Shown: positions 52,787-62,390, counted from the first letter of the stretch. The stretch is DNA of 64,000 bases from Paenibacillus sp. DMB5 (GCF_001517085.1 NZ_LRAC01000136.1:1-64000); one strand, 5' to 3'. A program made the numbers and translations. The notes: generated from the letters alone by a model not told the origin.

Positions 52787-54763
52787 GTGAGTTTGAAGAA
52801 GAAACTGGCAGTATCAACTCTAGCAGTAAGTATGGCAGCAGCATCCGTAGCAGGGTTTCCATTCAGCAGCGAAGGATTGGCCAAGCACTTGAGCGGTGTG
52901 GCATCAGCAGCTTCCGTATCCCACGATACTGTGAAGAACAAGATCAAGGCGATTTACTCCAACCTGACTGTAACAGAAGCAACTTATCTGAAAGCCTATT
53001 CTACTGAAGTATCAGGCTTAAGCCAGGATAAATTTGATGAAATTTTCGCTCCAGTTCTTGGTAAGCTTGAACTGAACAATGAGGAGAAGGCAACTTCCCT
53101 GAAATTGTTCAAGAGCGTATCCAGCGTAGTTTACAACGTTTATGCCGATGATTTCGATGCGCTGAAAGAAATCCGTTACGATGTTGACAACGTTAAGCTG
53201 TTCAACAGCATTGCAGCCAAAGCCCAGGTAGAAGGTCTTACCTTCGATGATATTCTTGATTTCTTCTTCGCTACTAACGGCGTAGAAGCAGAACTTCGCA
53301 CTCTGCTGGGAAGCAAGACTAATGCTGAACTGATCAACATCATCGCTAATCCTGAATCCCAAAAGACACTGGTTAAGGATGCTGTATACAAGGTGCTTCA
53401 GCACAAGACTGGTGCCGGTGAATTGACAGTAAGCCAGGCTGTTTACAACCTGGGGATTACTGCTGATGACATCGTTAAGACATTTAATAACGTGAACACT
53501 GAGATCAAGTCTGCTAAGCAGGCAGCTCAGGCGCTTGCTCTTGGTTACATCCGTGCATATCCGCTCACTACAGGCGGTAATAACGGCGGCGGTGGCGGCG
53601 GAGTCGTTACTACACCAACAACCCCTACTCCAGGTGTTTATGATGTTTCCAAGCAAGTAACGGTTGTTGGGAACAAAGCGACTCTTAATCTCGTAGACGC
53701 TGATGTACTCAAAGCATTTGATGCTCTTGTAGCTGCTAACGCTGGTAAGACTGGCCTTACGCTTACACTGAACCTTGGTACAGTGAGCGCTGCGACTGTA
53801 GAAGTTCCGCTGTCCAAAGCAATTATCGAAGCTGCAAAAGCTAAAGGTATTGCTAACGTTGCTGTAACCTTCAATGGTTTGACAGTAACCATTCCTGTAA
53901 CACAATTCAGTGAAGCAGTAACTTTGACAGTTGCTACTGAAGCGGATACTACAGTTACTTCTATCACTACCTTGAAATTGGCTTCCAAGGTATATTCCTT
54001 TGACTTGACAGTAGGCGGAGTAGCAACAACAACCTTCAAGCAACCGTTGACTATCAAGCTTCCACTGGTTAATACAGCAGGCCTTGATAAAGAACTGCTG
54101 TCGGTAGCGAAGATTGTATACGGTGCACTTCAATTCCAGGGTGGGGTTGTTGACGGTGATTACATCGTTGAGCCGCGTGATACTTTCTCTTCCTATGCTG
54201 TAGTAGAGAATAAGGTAACCTTCAGCGATGTCGCTAATGTACAGGCTTGGGCTGGCAGACAGATTCAGGTTGTAGCAGCTAAAGGCGCAATTGAAGGAAT
54301 TGGCTCTGGCAAGTTCGCTCCTAAGAGCAATGTAACCCGCGCTGAGTTCTCCAAGATGCTGATCCGTGCACTGAACCTTGAGAACAGCACAGCAACTGAA
54401 AGCTTCAGCGATGTGGCTTCCACAGCATGGTACGCTCCTTATGTTGCAGTAGCAGCTGAGAAGGGTATCATCACTGGACGCAACGCTTCGACCTTTGATC
54501 CAAATGCAACTATCACGCGTGCTGAGATGGCAACAATGATCTCCCGTGCAGTTAAATCGCTTAACCCAGCTGCAACCACAGATGCTTCCGCACTGAGCAA
54601 GTTCTCGGATGCTGCGAAGATCAGCGCTTCCCTGAAAGACGGCGTAGCATTTGCAGCAAGCAACAACCTTGTAATCGGTAATGCAGGTAAGTTTAACCCT
54701 AACGATACAGCTACCCGTGCAGAAGCTGCAGTTATCATCTACCGTACAATCAACTTCAAGTAA
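52787..54763 (+). CDS. S-layer-homology domain surface protein
   Basis: 658 residues, GTG start after AGAGGTGG. Signal peptide to about residue 40 (VASAASVS). A helical N-terminal region (about 40-250), a Gly-rich linker (GGNNGGGGGG), beta-rich middle with repeated Thr/Val strands (LTLTLNLGTVSAATVEVPLSKAIIEAAKAKG), then three SLH repeats at about 480-658 (FSDVANVQAWAGRQIQVVAAKG..., FSDVASTAWYAPYVAVAAEKG..., FSDAAKISASLKDGVAFAASN...). SLH binds pyruvylated wall polymer. Strong codon bias suggests high expression. A large antisense open frame is a codon-bias shadow. Confidence 0.9.
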   Translation: MSLKKKLAVSTLAVSMAAASVAGFPFSSEGLAKHLSGVASAASVSHDTVKNKIKAIYSNLTVTEATYLKAYSTEVSGLSQDKFDEIFAPVLGKLELNNEEKATSLKLFKSVSSVVYNVYADDFDALKEIRYDVDNVKLFNSIAAKAQVEGLTFDDILDFFFATNGVEAELRTLLGSKTNAELINIIANPESQKTLVKDAVYKVLQHKTGAGELTVSQAVYNLGITADDIVKTFNNVNTEIKSAKQAAQALALGYIRAYPLTTGGNNGGGGGGVVTTPTTPTPGVYDVSKQVTVVGNKATLNLVDADVLKAFDALVAANAGKTGLTLTLNLGTVSAATVEVPLSKAIIEAAKAKGIANVAVTFNGLTVTIPVTQFSEAVTLTVATEADTTVTSITTLKLASKVYSFDLTVGGVATTTFKQPLTIKLPLVNTAGLDKELLSVAKIVYGALQFQGGVVDGDYIVEPRDTFSSYAVVENKVTFSDVANVQAWAGRQIQVVAAKGAIEGIGSGKFAPKSNVTRAEFSKMLIRALNLENSTATESFSDVASTAWYAPYVAVAAEKGIITGRNASTFDPNATITRAEMATMISRAVKSLNPAATTDASALSKFSDAAKISASLKDGVAFAASNNLVIGNAGKFNPNDTATRAEAAVIIYRTINFK

Positions 54764-54785
54764 GCAATAATGAAGCAAGTGGAGA

Positions 54786-54821
54786 GCCTCCTCTCGTCAG
54801 TCTGAGAGGAGGCACTTTTTT
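54786..54821 (+). terminator. Terminator of the SLH gene
   Basis: GCCTCCTCTC-GTCAGTCT-GAGAGGAGGC, then T run after AC. Confidence 0.82.
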
Positions 54822-54866
54822 AGCACAGATTATATTATTTTAGAAACCGCTTGGAGGGAAATTCAC

Positions 54867-55646
54867 TTGTCAGCTCAAGAATTGGATCTTCGCGATTATT
54901 TCCAGATTGTTAAGAAGAGACTGTGGATGATTGTCAGTATTGTGGTCGTCGTATGTCTGCTTGCCGGGGTGTACAGCCTGTACATTAAGAATCCGGTGTA
55001 TGAAGCTTCAACCAAGATTATTGTTAATCAGACGCAGCAGGTACAGACCGCAGCATCACAGCTGGATTTGAACCAGATTAATACCAATATTCAATTGATT
55101 AACACCTATAAAGAAATTATCAAGACACCGGCTATTCTGGATGTTGTAGCCAAGAATTATCCGGAGTTTAATACTACTGCCGAAGAGTTGCTTAAGAAGG
55201 TTAATGTGAGCTCCGTCAATAATACGCAGGTGATGACACTTGTCGTTCGAGATAATTCATACCAGAGAGCAGCAGAAATTGTAAATGCGATTTCACTTGT
55301 GTTCAAACAGGAGATCCCTTCCTTGTTCAATGTACAGAATGTATCGATCCTGAATGAGGCCAAGCTCAATCCGCCCGTTGCACCAGGGCCGGTTGAACCC
55401 AACGTCGTGATGAACATGGCTATTGCCTTTATCGTGTCTCTAATGATCGGGCTTGGTATTGCCTTCCTGCTGGAGTATCTGGATGATACATTGAAGACGG
55501 AAGAGGATATCGAGAAATACCTGGGTCTGCCGACAATTGCTATGATCACAAGACTCGGCCAGGAAGAAACGAAGGGAACAGCAACACAGGCTCAGACGTT
55601 ATCCAGAAAGGCGGGCGAACTCGAACATGTCTCAGCAGCCAAATAA
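54867..55646 (+). CDS. Wzz/YveK-type chain-length and kinase-adaptor protein
   Basis: 259 residues, TTG start after GGAGGG. Two membrane helices (about 22-42 and 175-195) frame an outer domain. The DYFQIVKKRLW opening and the LEYLDDTLKTEEDIEKYLGLPTIAMI end are typical of the CapA/YveK group, whose C-terminus activates the tyrosine kinase. Overlaps the kinase gene by 20 bp. Confidence 0.93.
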   Translation: MSAQELDLRDYFQIVKKRLWMIVSIVVVVCLLAGVYSLYIKNPVYEASTKIIVNQTQQVQTAASQLDLNQINTNIQLINTYKEIIKTPAILDVVAKNYPEFNTTAEELLKKVNVSSVNNTQVMTLVVRDNSYQRAAEIVNAISLVFKQEIPSLFNVQNVSILNEAKLNPPVAPGPVEPNVVMNMAIAFIVSLMIGLGIAFLLEYLDDTLKTEEDIEKYLGLPTIAMITRLGQEETKGTATQAQTLSRKAGELEHVSAAK

Positions 55647-56313
55647 ACAACGCCACCTTATTACTGTAACCAACCCGCGCTCTCCGGTATCTGAAGCGTT
55701 CAGGGCGCTCCGTACAAATATTGATTTCTCCTCTGTAGATGAACGGATACAGATTATTATGGTTACCTCTTCCGGTCCGGAAGAAGGGAAGTCCACGGTT
55801 ACAGCCAATCTTGCAGCTGCTTATGCTCAGGCTGATAAGAAAGTGCTGTTAATTGACGGTGACCTGCGGAAGCCAACGGCTCATAAGACATTTTCACTAA
55901 GTAACCGCTATGGATTATCGTCATTGTTATCACAACAGTCTGAATTAAGAGATGTTTTACAGGATTCTGGAGTTCCCAACCTGTCCATTATGACTTCGGG
56001 ACCGATTCCGCCTAATCCTGCTGAAATGATGGCCTCCAATCGTATGAGTACGGTTCTGCAGGAGCTGCGTCAGCAGTTTGATGTAATCATGTTCGATACT
56101 CCGCCGCTTCTTGCTGTAACAGATGCGCAGATTGTTGCCTCCAAGAGTGATGGTGTCATTATGGTTGTCAGCTACGGCAAAGTAAAACGGGATATTGCAG
56201 TGAAGGCCAAAGCGAACCTGGACAGAGTAGGCGCGAAGATGCTGGGTGTGGTGCTGAATAATGTTAAACGCAAAGCCAGTGAAGGCTACTATTATTATTA
56301 CTATGGAAATTAA
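55627..56313 (+). CDS. Tyrosine-protein kinase (CpsD/CapB family)
   Basis: 228 residues. Walker A SSGPEEGKSTVTANLAA at about 43-59, Walker A' VLLIDGDLRKP, Walker B VIMFDTPPLL. A C-terminal YYYYYYGN is the autophosphorylation cluster. Works with the adaptor upstream and the PHP phosphatase at 51866. Confidence 0.95.
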   Translation: MSQQPNKQRHLITVTNPRSPVSEAFRALRTNIDFSSVDERIQIIMVTSSGPEEGKSTVTANLAAAYAQADKKVLLIDGDLRKPTAHKTFSLSNRYGLSSLLSQQSELRDVLQDSGVPNLSIMTSGPIPPNPAEMMASNRMSTVLQELRQQFDVIMFDTPPLLAVTDAQIVASKSDGVIMVVSYGKVKRDIAVKAKANLDRVGAKMLGVVLNNVKRKASEGYYYYYYGN

Positions 56314-56356
56314 TATTGTTCTATAGATCAAATTGTTATTTTTGGAGGCACTAAAA

Positions 56357-58168
56357 ATGACAGCGAAAACCAGAGTGTTCATGTTGTTCCTGATTGATCT
56401 TGCCATCATATGGTTCAGCATCGTGACATCTTATCTGTTCCGTTTCTATAGTGATATTCCTCAGGAATATATAGTGCAGATGCTGTTTTACGGAATAATC
56501 TGTACTCTTTCTTTTGGCGGCAGTCTGATTTATTTCGGACTATACCGCAGATTATGGCAGTACGCCAGTATTGGTGAGATTGTATCGGTCATGAAGGCTA
56601 TTGTAGTAGGGGCGGTAATCTCATACGCAGTAGCTTTTGTTATGCTTCCGTCTCGTGTCCCTTTCAGCATAGAAGTGCGTTCTGTTGAGACTATTCTTCT
56701 GTTGGTGGGTGGCGTACGTCTATTCTGGAGAGTCTTCCGCAGAGGAAGATTTAACAGTGTAGATACTGAGGTGCATACCTTAATCGTTGGAGCAGGAGAT
56801 TGTGGAATTCTGATTGCCAGAGAATTAATGGGCGCATCCTTTGCCAATACCCGTCTGATTGGTTTTGTTGACGACAGTGCCGATAAACTTCATTTGAAGA
56901 TCCTTGGCGTTCCGGTACTGGGGAACCGCTATGATATACCAAGAATCGTAAAAGAACGGGGCATTCACGAGGTTATTATCGCCATGCCTTCGGTATCGCG
57001 AAGTGAAATCTCCGAGATTGTAAGTCTGTCCAAGGCAACCGGAGTGAAGCTGAAGATTATTCCTGCGCTTAGTGATTTAATAACCGGAAAGGTATCCATC
57101 AAGAAGCTGCGGGATGTCAGTGTGGAAGACCTGCTTGGGCGTGAACCTATCGTAGCTGACATGAACAGTATTCTTGGTTATGTACACAACAAGACTGTAT
57201 TGGTAACAGGAGCCGGAGGCTCAATTGGCTCCGAGCTATGCCGCCAGATTTCACCCTTTGCACCGGACAAACTGCTGATCCTAGGTCATGGCGAGAACAG
57301 TATTTACACAATAGAGATGGAGCTGCGTAAGAGCTTTCCGGAGCTGCCGATTGTGACGGTAATAGCCGATGTACAGGATCGGACCCGGATGATGGAGGTC
57401 TTCGAGAGCCATAAGCCGCAGGTTGTCTTTCACGCGGCAGCACATAAACACGTTCCACTGATGGAGCGTAATCCTTCCGAGGCCATCAAGAATAACGTGT
57501 TTGGCACACGCAATGTGGCAGATTGTGCGGATAAGTATGGAGCGGAACGCTTTGTATTGATCTCCTCAGATAAAGCGGTTAATCCGACCAGTGTTATGGG
57601 AGCTACAAAACGAATTGCTGAAATGTATGTACAGAGTCTCAATACAACAAGCAATACAAAGTTTTCTGCAGTACGCTTTGGTAATGTGTTGGGTAGCCGC
57701 GGCAGCGTTATTCCTGCCTTTAAGCAGCAGATTGCTGCAGGCGGACCCGTAACCGTTACTCATCCGGAGATGGTACGTTATTTCATGACGATTCCGGAAG
57801 CTGTCCAGCTGGTTATTCAGTCCGGTTCTTTCGCCAGAGGTGGTGAGGTGTTCGTACTGGATATGGGTGAGCCTGTGAAGATCCTGACACTTGCGGAAGA
57901 CCTGATTACCTTATCTGGTTATGAGCCGTATAAGGATATTGATATCGTCTTCTCGGGTATTCGTGAGGGTGAGAAGCTGTACGAGGAACTGCTTACAGCA
58001 GAAGAGAATCTCGGATCCACTCAGCATGACCGTATATTTATAGGTAAACCAAATGTGATCAGTCAGAATCAGCTGGAGCTTGAATTTAAGAGACTGGAGC
58101 GCGTCTTGTCTGAAGAACCAGATGCGATCGTGAAGTCATTAACCAGATTGTGCCAATGCAGCCGGTAG
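56357..58168 (+). CDS. Membrane-bound UDP-sugar 4,6-dehydratase (FlaA1/EpsC/CapD type)
   Basis: 603 residues from ATG 56357 (TGGAGG upstream). Four N-terminal helices, then two Rossmann regions: LIVGAGDCGILIARELMG and VLVTGAGGSIGSELCRQI. The catalytic SDKAVNPTSVMGATKR, where K of the SDK segment stands in for Tyr, identifies the long FlaA1-type UDP-GlcNAc dehydratases. It likely makes the 4-keto sugar used by the aminotransferase at 61245. The end RLCQCSR is odd. The next frame would give NQIVPMQPVAQAAIS with a stop at 58186-58188 if one A were missing near 58140. Confidence 0.93.
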   Translation: MTAKTRVFMLFLIDLAIIWFSIVTSYLFRFYSDIPQEYIVQMLFYGIICTLSFGGSLIYFGLYRRLWQYASIGEIVSVMKAIVVGAVISYAVAFVMLPSRVPFSIEVRSVETILLLVGGVRLFWRVFRRGRFNSVDTEVHTLIVGAGDCGILIARELMGASFANTRLIGFVDDSADKLHLKILGVPVLGNRYDIPRIVKERGIHEVIIAMPSVSRSEISEIVSLSKATGVKLKIIPALSDLITGKVSIKKLRDVSVEDLLGREPIVADMNSILGYVHNKTVLVTGAGGSIGSELCRQISPFAPDKLLILGHGENSIYTIEMELRKSFPELPIVTVIADVQDRTRMMEVFESHKPQVVFHAAAHKHVPLMERNPSEAIKNNVFGTRNVADCADKYGAERFVLISSDKAVNPTSVMGATKRIAEMYVQSLNTTSNTKFSAVRFGNVLGSRGSVIPAFKQQIAAGGPVTVTHPEMVRYFMTIPEAVQLVIQSGSFARGGEVFVLDMGEPVKILTLAEDLITLSGYEPYKDIDIVFSGIREGEKLYEELLTAEENLGSTQHDRIFIGKPNVISQNQLELEFKRLERVLSEEPDAIVKSLTRLCQCSR

Positions 58169-58212
58169 CCCAGGCGGCAATCAGCTAACTATTGTATGTG
58201 GAGGTACATCAA

Positions 58213-58896
58213 GTGAAAAGATGGAAGAAAGTTTTAATCTGGACATTGTCGGTAATTGTGGTGCTTGGTGTCGGCGGTTTGTTTGCGGCTAATTATGCCG
58301 TGGATAAGCTGATGAATTCGATGGCAGGCGGCTTTGAGATAGAGGATACTGCAGATAGTGCAGCACAAGAGGAGGTTGTTGAACCTGTGGCGGCGGGGGA
58401 TACAGGAGCAAAACCAACGGCAACAGTTGCTCCGTCCAGTAGTGCTGCTCCCACTAATAGTGCTTCTTCTGCGGGTAGTGCAGATAAGCCTGTTAGCGGA
58501 GGAGATTCTGTGGATAATACAACCGAATCAACTAGTGCTCCGGCTACATCGAAGCCTACTGAAGCTCCTGACGGTTACACTGCTCAAGTATCCACAGATA
58601 AGGCCAAAGACATTCAAGATAGCGTAACCGTTAAAGATAAAGCGGATGTAGCTTCTATCGTTATGAGCCAGTTGAGCATGTCTGATATTAAACGTCTTCA
58701 AGAGTTGGCTAAAGGCGGACTAACCATTGAAGAGAAGCGTGAAGCACGCAGTATCATTCTTGGTAAGGTGTCTGAAGATCAATATAATGAGTTGTCACAG
58801 ATTGCCAAGAAATATGGTGTTAGTCAAGGTAAGACTCAGCAACAAATTATTGAGGAAGAAGAGCAGCTTAAAGCACAAGAAGAAGGGAGTAAGTGA
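58213..58896 (+). CDS. Membrane-anchored Ser/Thr-rich protein (227 aa)
   Basis: GTG at 58213, eight bases after TGGAGG; a TTG at 58192 precedes the site. One helix (VLIWTLSVIVVLGVGGLFAANYA, about 7-29), then an acidic and Ser/Thr/Ala/Pro linker (about 45-125). A helical domain follows (DVASIVMSQLSMSDIKRLQELAKGGLTIEEKREARSIIL...), ending in a Gln/Glu coil. The family is not recognised. Placed inside the polysaccharide operon, one base before the next gene's start, so a surface role in polymer handling is possible. Confidence 0.75.
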   Translation: MKRWKKVLIWTLSVIVVLGVGGLFAANYAVDKLMNSMAGGFEIEDTADSAAQEEVVEPVAAGDTGAKPTATVAPSSSAAPTNSASSAGSADKPVSGGDSVDNTTESTSAPATSKPTEAPDGYTAQVSTDKAKDIQDSVTVKDKADVASIVMSQLSMSDIKRLQELAKGGLTIEEKREARSIILGKVSEDQYNELSQIAKKYGVSQGKTQQQIIEEEEQLKAQEEGSK

Positions 58897-58897
58897 T

Positions 58898-59920
58898 ATG
58901 TCAAAAGTGAAATTACCTGCAGCAGCATTGCTATTAATATTACTTACTGGTGCGGCACCTCTAACTGCCTCGGCACCAATATCAGCATCTGCCTTAGCGG
59001 TATCAGCATCTGCTACAGCAGTCGTAGACTCAATTAAAGTACAAAGTATGGACGTGAAAATGGTGTTTGACGGAGTAAGCATGCAGCCTCCAGTTGGTCA
59101 ACATGTCTTCATTTACAATAACACTACCTATGTACCAATAAGATTCGTTTCCTACGCTTTACAGAAAAGTGTCAGTTGGGACGCCAAAGATCTAAAGGTC
59201 ACTGTTGCAGAACCAAGCAGTTCGGAATTAGTGGTTATTAAAGAATATCTTATGAACGCTGGGAATACTAGCACCACAGCAACAAAGGCAAAGAGTATCT
59301 CGCTAAATAAGGTGAAAGCAAGCTATGTGTTCAATGGATACGAGAAGGCAGTACCTTCAGGCCAGAGTAGCTATATGCTGAATGGTTCTTTATATGTTCC
59401 ACTTCGGTTTCTTTCTGAATCTGTAGGTAATAAGATTTCCTGGGATCAGAAGACGAAGACCATTACAGCCACATCTGCCGGTTATCAGGAGCAGAACAAC
59501 GGTTCAACTGGAAGTGGCACAGCAGGAGGTACGAAGCCTTCAGCAACAGCGACTCCAGCACCAACAAGTACGCCATCAGCTGGTGGTGGATCTGCCGGGA
59601 CTGGAAAAGTGACATATGAACAAATTACAAGTGAGACAGAAGCTAAGCTCACTGCATTACAAAATCAGAGTAGTGCAGCTCTGATAAGTCTTGCCTTTCA
59701 ATATCTTCAGGCAACAGATCCAGCTATTCAAGCTGATCTTCTGGCCCAAGGAAAACAGCAACTGGCTTCGTCTACCGCTAGTTTCAATAGCATAATTGCT
59801 GCTGCTGAGAAGCAATTGACTGATAACGGTTATAGTACCGATATTATCAATCAGTACAGAGCAACCTTCGAGGCTGAATTACAAAAAGGTATGGAAAAGG
59901 CTAAAGGAATGGCGGGATAA
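58898..59920 (+). CDS. Secreted copper-amine-oxidase-like (stalk) domain protein
   Basis: 340 residues. The ATG at 58898 follows AGAAGGGAG; the open frame extends 57 codons into the upstream gene. Signal peptide ends near SASA at about 25-35. Two stalk modules are seen (VFIYNNTTYVPIRFVSYALQKSVSWDAKDLKVTV and YMLNGSLYVPLRFLSESVGNKISWDQKTKTITA). Then a Gly/Ser/Thr linker and a helical C-terminus. Such domains are common in Paenibacillus surface proteins, with no enzyme function shown. Confidence 0.85.
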   Translation: MSKVKLPAAALLLILLTGAAPLTASAPISASALAVSASATAVVDSIKVQSMDVKMVFDGVSMQPPVGQHVFIYNNTTYVPIRFVSYALQKSVSWDAKDLKVTVAEPSSSELVVIKEYLMNAGNTSTTATKAKSISLNKVKASYVFNGYEKAVPSGQSSYMLNGSLYVPLRFLSESVGNKISWDQKTKTITATSAGYQEQNNGSTGSGTAGGTKPSATATPAPTSTPSAGGGSAGTGKVTYEQITSETEAKLTALQNQSSAALISLAFQYLQATDPAIQADLLAQGKQQLASSTASFNSIIAAAEKQLTDNGYSTDIINQYRATFEAELQKGMEKAKGMAG

Positions 59921-59966
59921 AACCCGCTATTTTCAATACTATTACAATGGTAAAGGTTGAGAGTAA

Positions 59967-60587
59967 ATGAGGCCATACTTGTTTTTTAAAAGAATCTTTG
60001 ACTGGCTGGCTGCATGCATCCTCATTATTTTAAGTTCGCCAATCATGCTATTAGCATTGATTGCAATCAGAATAGACTCTGAGGGTCCAGTTTTGTTTCG
60101 CCAAAAGCGTCCAGGGAAAAATCGAGTAATATTTACAGTGTATAAATTCAGAACAATGACGCTAGAAAAAGATGAAAATGGAGAACTTTTACCCGACATT
60201 CAAAGGATGACATCTTTGGGTTCTTTTCTTCGTAAAACTAGCATTGATGAATTGCCGCAACTGTTTAACATCCTCAAGGGTGACATGAGCTTCATAGGTC
60301 CGCGTCCTCTATTAATTCAATATTTAGAGCTTTACACTGTAGATCAAAATCGTAGACATGATGTAACACCTGGTATTTCTGGATGGGCACAAGTAAATGG
60401 GAGGAATACAATAGATTGGGAAGAAAAATTCAAATATGATGTCTGGTATGTAGAAAACGTCAGTTTCATTTTAGACATAAAGATAATTTGTAAAACGATT
60501 AAGAATGTAATTGTAAGAGATGGAATTAATAGCTCGCCGACTGATACAATGCCAGTTTTCTCTGGGAGTAACACTATAGAAGGTTGA
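59967..60587 (+). CDS. Undecaprenyl-phosphate sugar-1-phosphate transferase (EpsL/PglC type)
   Basis: 206 residues. One re-entrant N-terminal helix (DWLAACILIILSSPIMLLALI), then the family signature with SEGPVLFRQKRPGKN, YKFRTMTLEKDENG, TSIDELPQLFNILKGDMSFIGPRPL and TPGISGWAQVNGRN. Short form without the extra helices of WbaP. Starts the lipid-linked repeat unit. From here on the sequence is AT-richer than the upstream half of the locus. Confidence 0.93.
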   Translation: MRPYLFFKRIFDWLAACILIILSSPIMLLALIAIRIDSEGPVLFRQKRPGKNRVIFTVYKFRTMTLEKDENGELLPDIQRMTSLGSFLRKTSIDELPQLFNILKGDMSFIGPRPLLIQYLELYTVDQNRRHDVTPGISGWAQVNGRNTIDWEEKFKYDVWYVENVSFILDIKIICKTIKNVIVRDGINSSPTDTMPVFSGSNTIEG

Positions 60588-60606
60588 AGAGTGAAGGTGA
60601 TTCTGC

Positions 60607-61245
60607 ATGTCAAAACTATTAATTTTGGGAGCAGGCGGACATGGTAAAGTTGTTGCTGAAGCTGCTATGCTTACCAGAATGTGGAATGAAATAGCTTTTT
60701 TGGATAATAAAATCGATCAAAGTTATGTAATGGATGTACCTGTAGTAGGAAGCTTTGATAGCTACCTTGAACATATTCAGGATTACTCAAATGCTTTTGT
60801 AGCTTTGGGTAACAATCATAAAAGGTTACTATGGATTGAAAAGCTTAAACATGCAGGATATACAATACCTGTAATAATTCATCCCACTAGTATTTTAAGT
60901 AAATATTGTAGAATTGAACACGGTACTGTTGTATTAGCAAACGCTGTTATAAATCCCTCTGTTGAAATTTCAGAAGGATGTATTATTAATACAGCAAGTT
61001 CAGTAGATCATGATAGTAAACTTGATAAAGGGGTTCATGTTTCTCCTGGAGTAAATATAAGTGGCACAGTATCAATAGGTTCATACTCTTGGCTAGGAGT
61101 AGGGGCGAAAATTGCAAATAATATATCAGTCGGTTCAAATGTAATTATAGCTGCCGGTGCAACAGTAATTAGTGATGTCCCTAATAACGTAATGGTCGCG
61201 GGTGTGCCAGCAAAAATTAAAAAAAATCTTGGAGATGAACATTAA
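60607..61245 (+). CDS. Sugar O/N-acetyltransferase (EpsM/PglD family)
   Basis: 212 residues. Rossmann-like N-terminal part (LLILGAGGHGKVVAEAAML), then a left-handed beta-helix of hexapeptide repeats (VVLANAVINPSVEISEGCIINTASSVDHDSKLDKGVHVSPGVNISGTVSIG). His in the SSVDHDS loop is the usual catalytic base. It likely acetylates the 4-amino sugar of the aminotransferase, encoded with one-base overlap downstream. Confidence 0.93.
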   Translation: MSKLLILGAGGHGKVVAEAAMLTRMWNEIAFLDNKIDQSYVMDVPVVGSFDSYLEHIQDYSNAFVALGNNHKRLLWIEKLKHAGYTIPVIIHPTSILSKYCRIEHGTVVLANAVINPSVEISEGCIINTASSVDHDSKLDKGVHVSPGVNISGTVSIGSYSWLGVGAKIANNISVGSNVIIAAGATVISDVPNNVMVAGVPAKIKKNLGDEH

Positions 61246-62390
61246 TGCAGGATCGAATTTTCCTTTCCCCTCCTCATATGAGTGGTAACGAAATGAAATA
61301 TATAGAGGAAGCCTTTGATAGTAATTGGATTGCTCCATTAGGAACTAACGTTGATAAGTTTGAGGAAGAGTTATGTGAATATGTAGGCATTAATCATGCA
61401 CTGGCATTATCGTCTGGAACAGCCGGTATTCATCTTGCTCTGAAATATTTTAATGTAGGTCCTGGAGATTATGTTTTTTGTTCGGATTTAACCTTTGCAG
61501 GTAGTTGTAATCCGATTTTATATCAATATGCCAATCCGGTATTTATTGACTCAGAGCCAGAGACTTGGAATATGTCTCCTGAAGCGCTTGAAAAAGCCTT
61601 CCATTGGGCGCAGAGTGAAAACAAAATGCCGAAGGCAGTTATTATTGTTGATCTTTATGGACAAAGTGCTGATTACGACCGTCTTCTTCCCATCTGCGAG
61701 CAGTATGGGGTGCCAGTCATAGAAGATGCTGCTGAGGCGTTGGGAGCTACATATAAAGGGAAAAAATGCGGAACATTTGGTCATGTTGGCATTTTTTCTT
61801 TTAATGGAAATAAAATTATTACCACATCTGGTGGTGGGATGATTGTTTCGAATGACGAGGAAGCTATAAAAAAGATGAGGTTCTGGGCCACGCAGTCACG
61901 GGAACCGGCTAAACATTATGAACATAGGGAAGTTGGATATAATTATAGAATATCTAATATAAGTGCTGGTATAGGGCGAGGCCAGCTACAGGCGTTGGAT
62001 AGTTTTATAGATAATCGTAAATTTATTTTTGATACGTATGTGAATAAATTGGAAGATAAACCAATTAGATTTATGCCAATCTCAGATTCGGGAAGTCCAA
62101 ACTATTGGCTTTCTGTATTAGTGCTAGATGATAGTACGAGCGTTACTCCTGAAGATATTATTAATCAGTTAGAGCTAAGTAATATTGAATCCAGGCCTCT
62201 GTGGAAGCCGATGCATCTTCAGCCAGTTTTTGAAGATAGTCCTATATTTTTTCATGGAGAAACAGAGTGTGTCGGAAGCAGCTTGTTTCAATGTGGAGTA
62301 TGTCTTCCTTCAGGATCTTCTATGACAGAGGCTCAGCAGGAGACAGTGCTTCAAATCATTAATGATATTTTCACTCCGGTGAAAAAATGA
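61245..62390 (+). CDS. DegT/DnrJ/EryC1 aminotransferase (EpsN/PglE type)
   Basis: 381 residues. PLP-dependent; the Schiff-base lysine is in FSFNGNKIITTSGGGMI (about 184-200). SSGTAGIHLAL and EDAAEALGATYKGKKCGTFG are also present. Makes the 4-amino sugar from the 4-keto product. The stop of the acetyltransferase and the start overlap by TAATG. Confidence 0.94.
   Translation: MQDRIFLSPPHMSGNEMKYIEEAFDSNWIAPLGTNVDKFEEELCEYVGINHALALSSGTAGIHLALKYFNVGPGDYVFCSDLTFAGSCNPILYQYANPVFIDSEPETWNMSPEALEKAFHWAQSENKMPKAVIIVDLYGQSADYDRLLPICEQYGVPVIEDAAEALGATYKGKKCGTFGHVGIFSFNGNKIITTSGGGMIVSNDEEAIKKMRFWATQSREPAKHYEHREVGYNYRISNISAGIGRGQLQALDSFIDNRKFIFDTYVNKLEDKPIRFMPISDSGSPNYWLSVLVLDDSTSVTPEDIINQLELSNIESRPLWKPMHLQPVFEDSPIFFHGETECVGSSLFQCGVCLPSGSSMTEAQQETVLQIINDIFTPVKK

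Noticed and set aside
53018..54778. Large minus-strand open frame of 586 codons under the SLH gene
   Set aside because: The plus strand has signal peptide and SLH repeats. The antisense frame is Cys/Ser-rich and due to strong codon bias.
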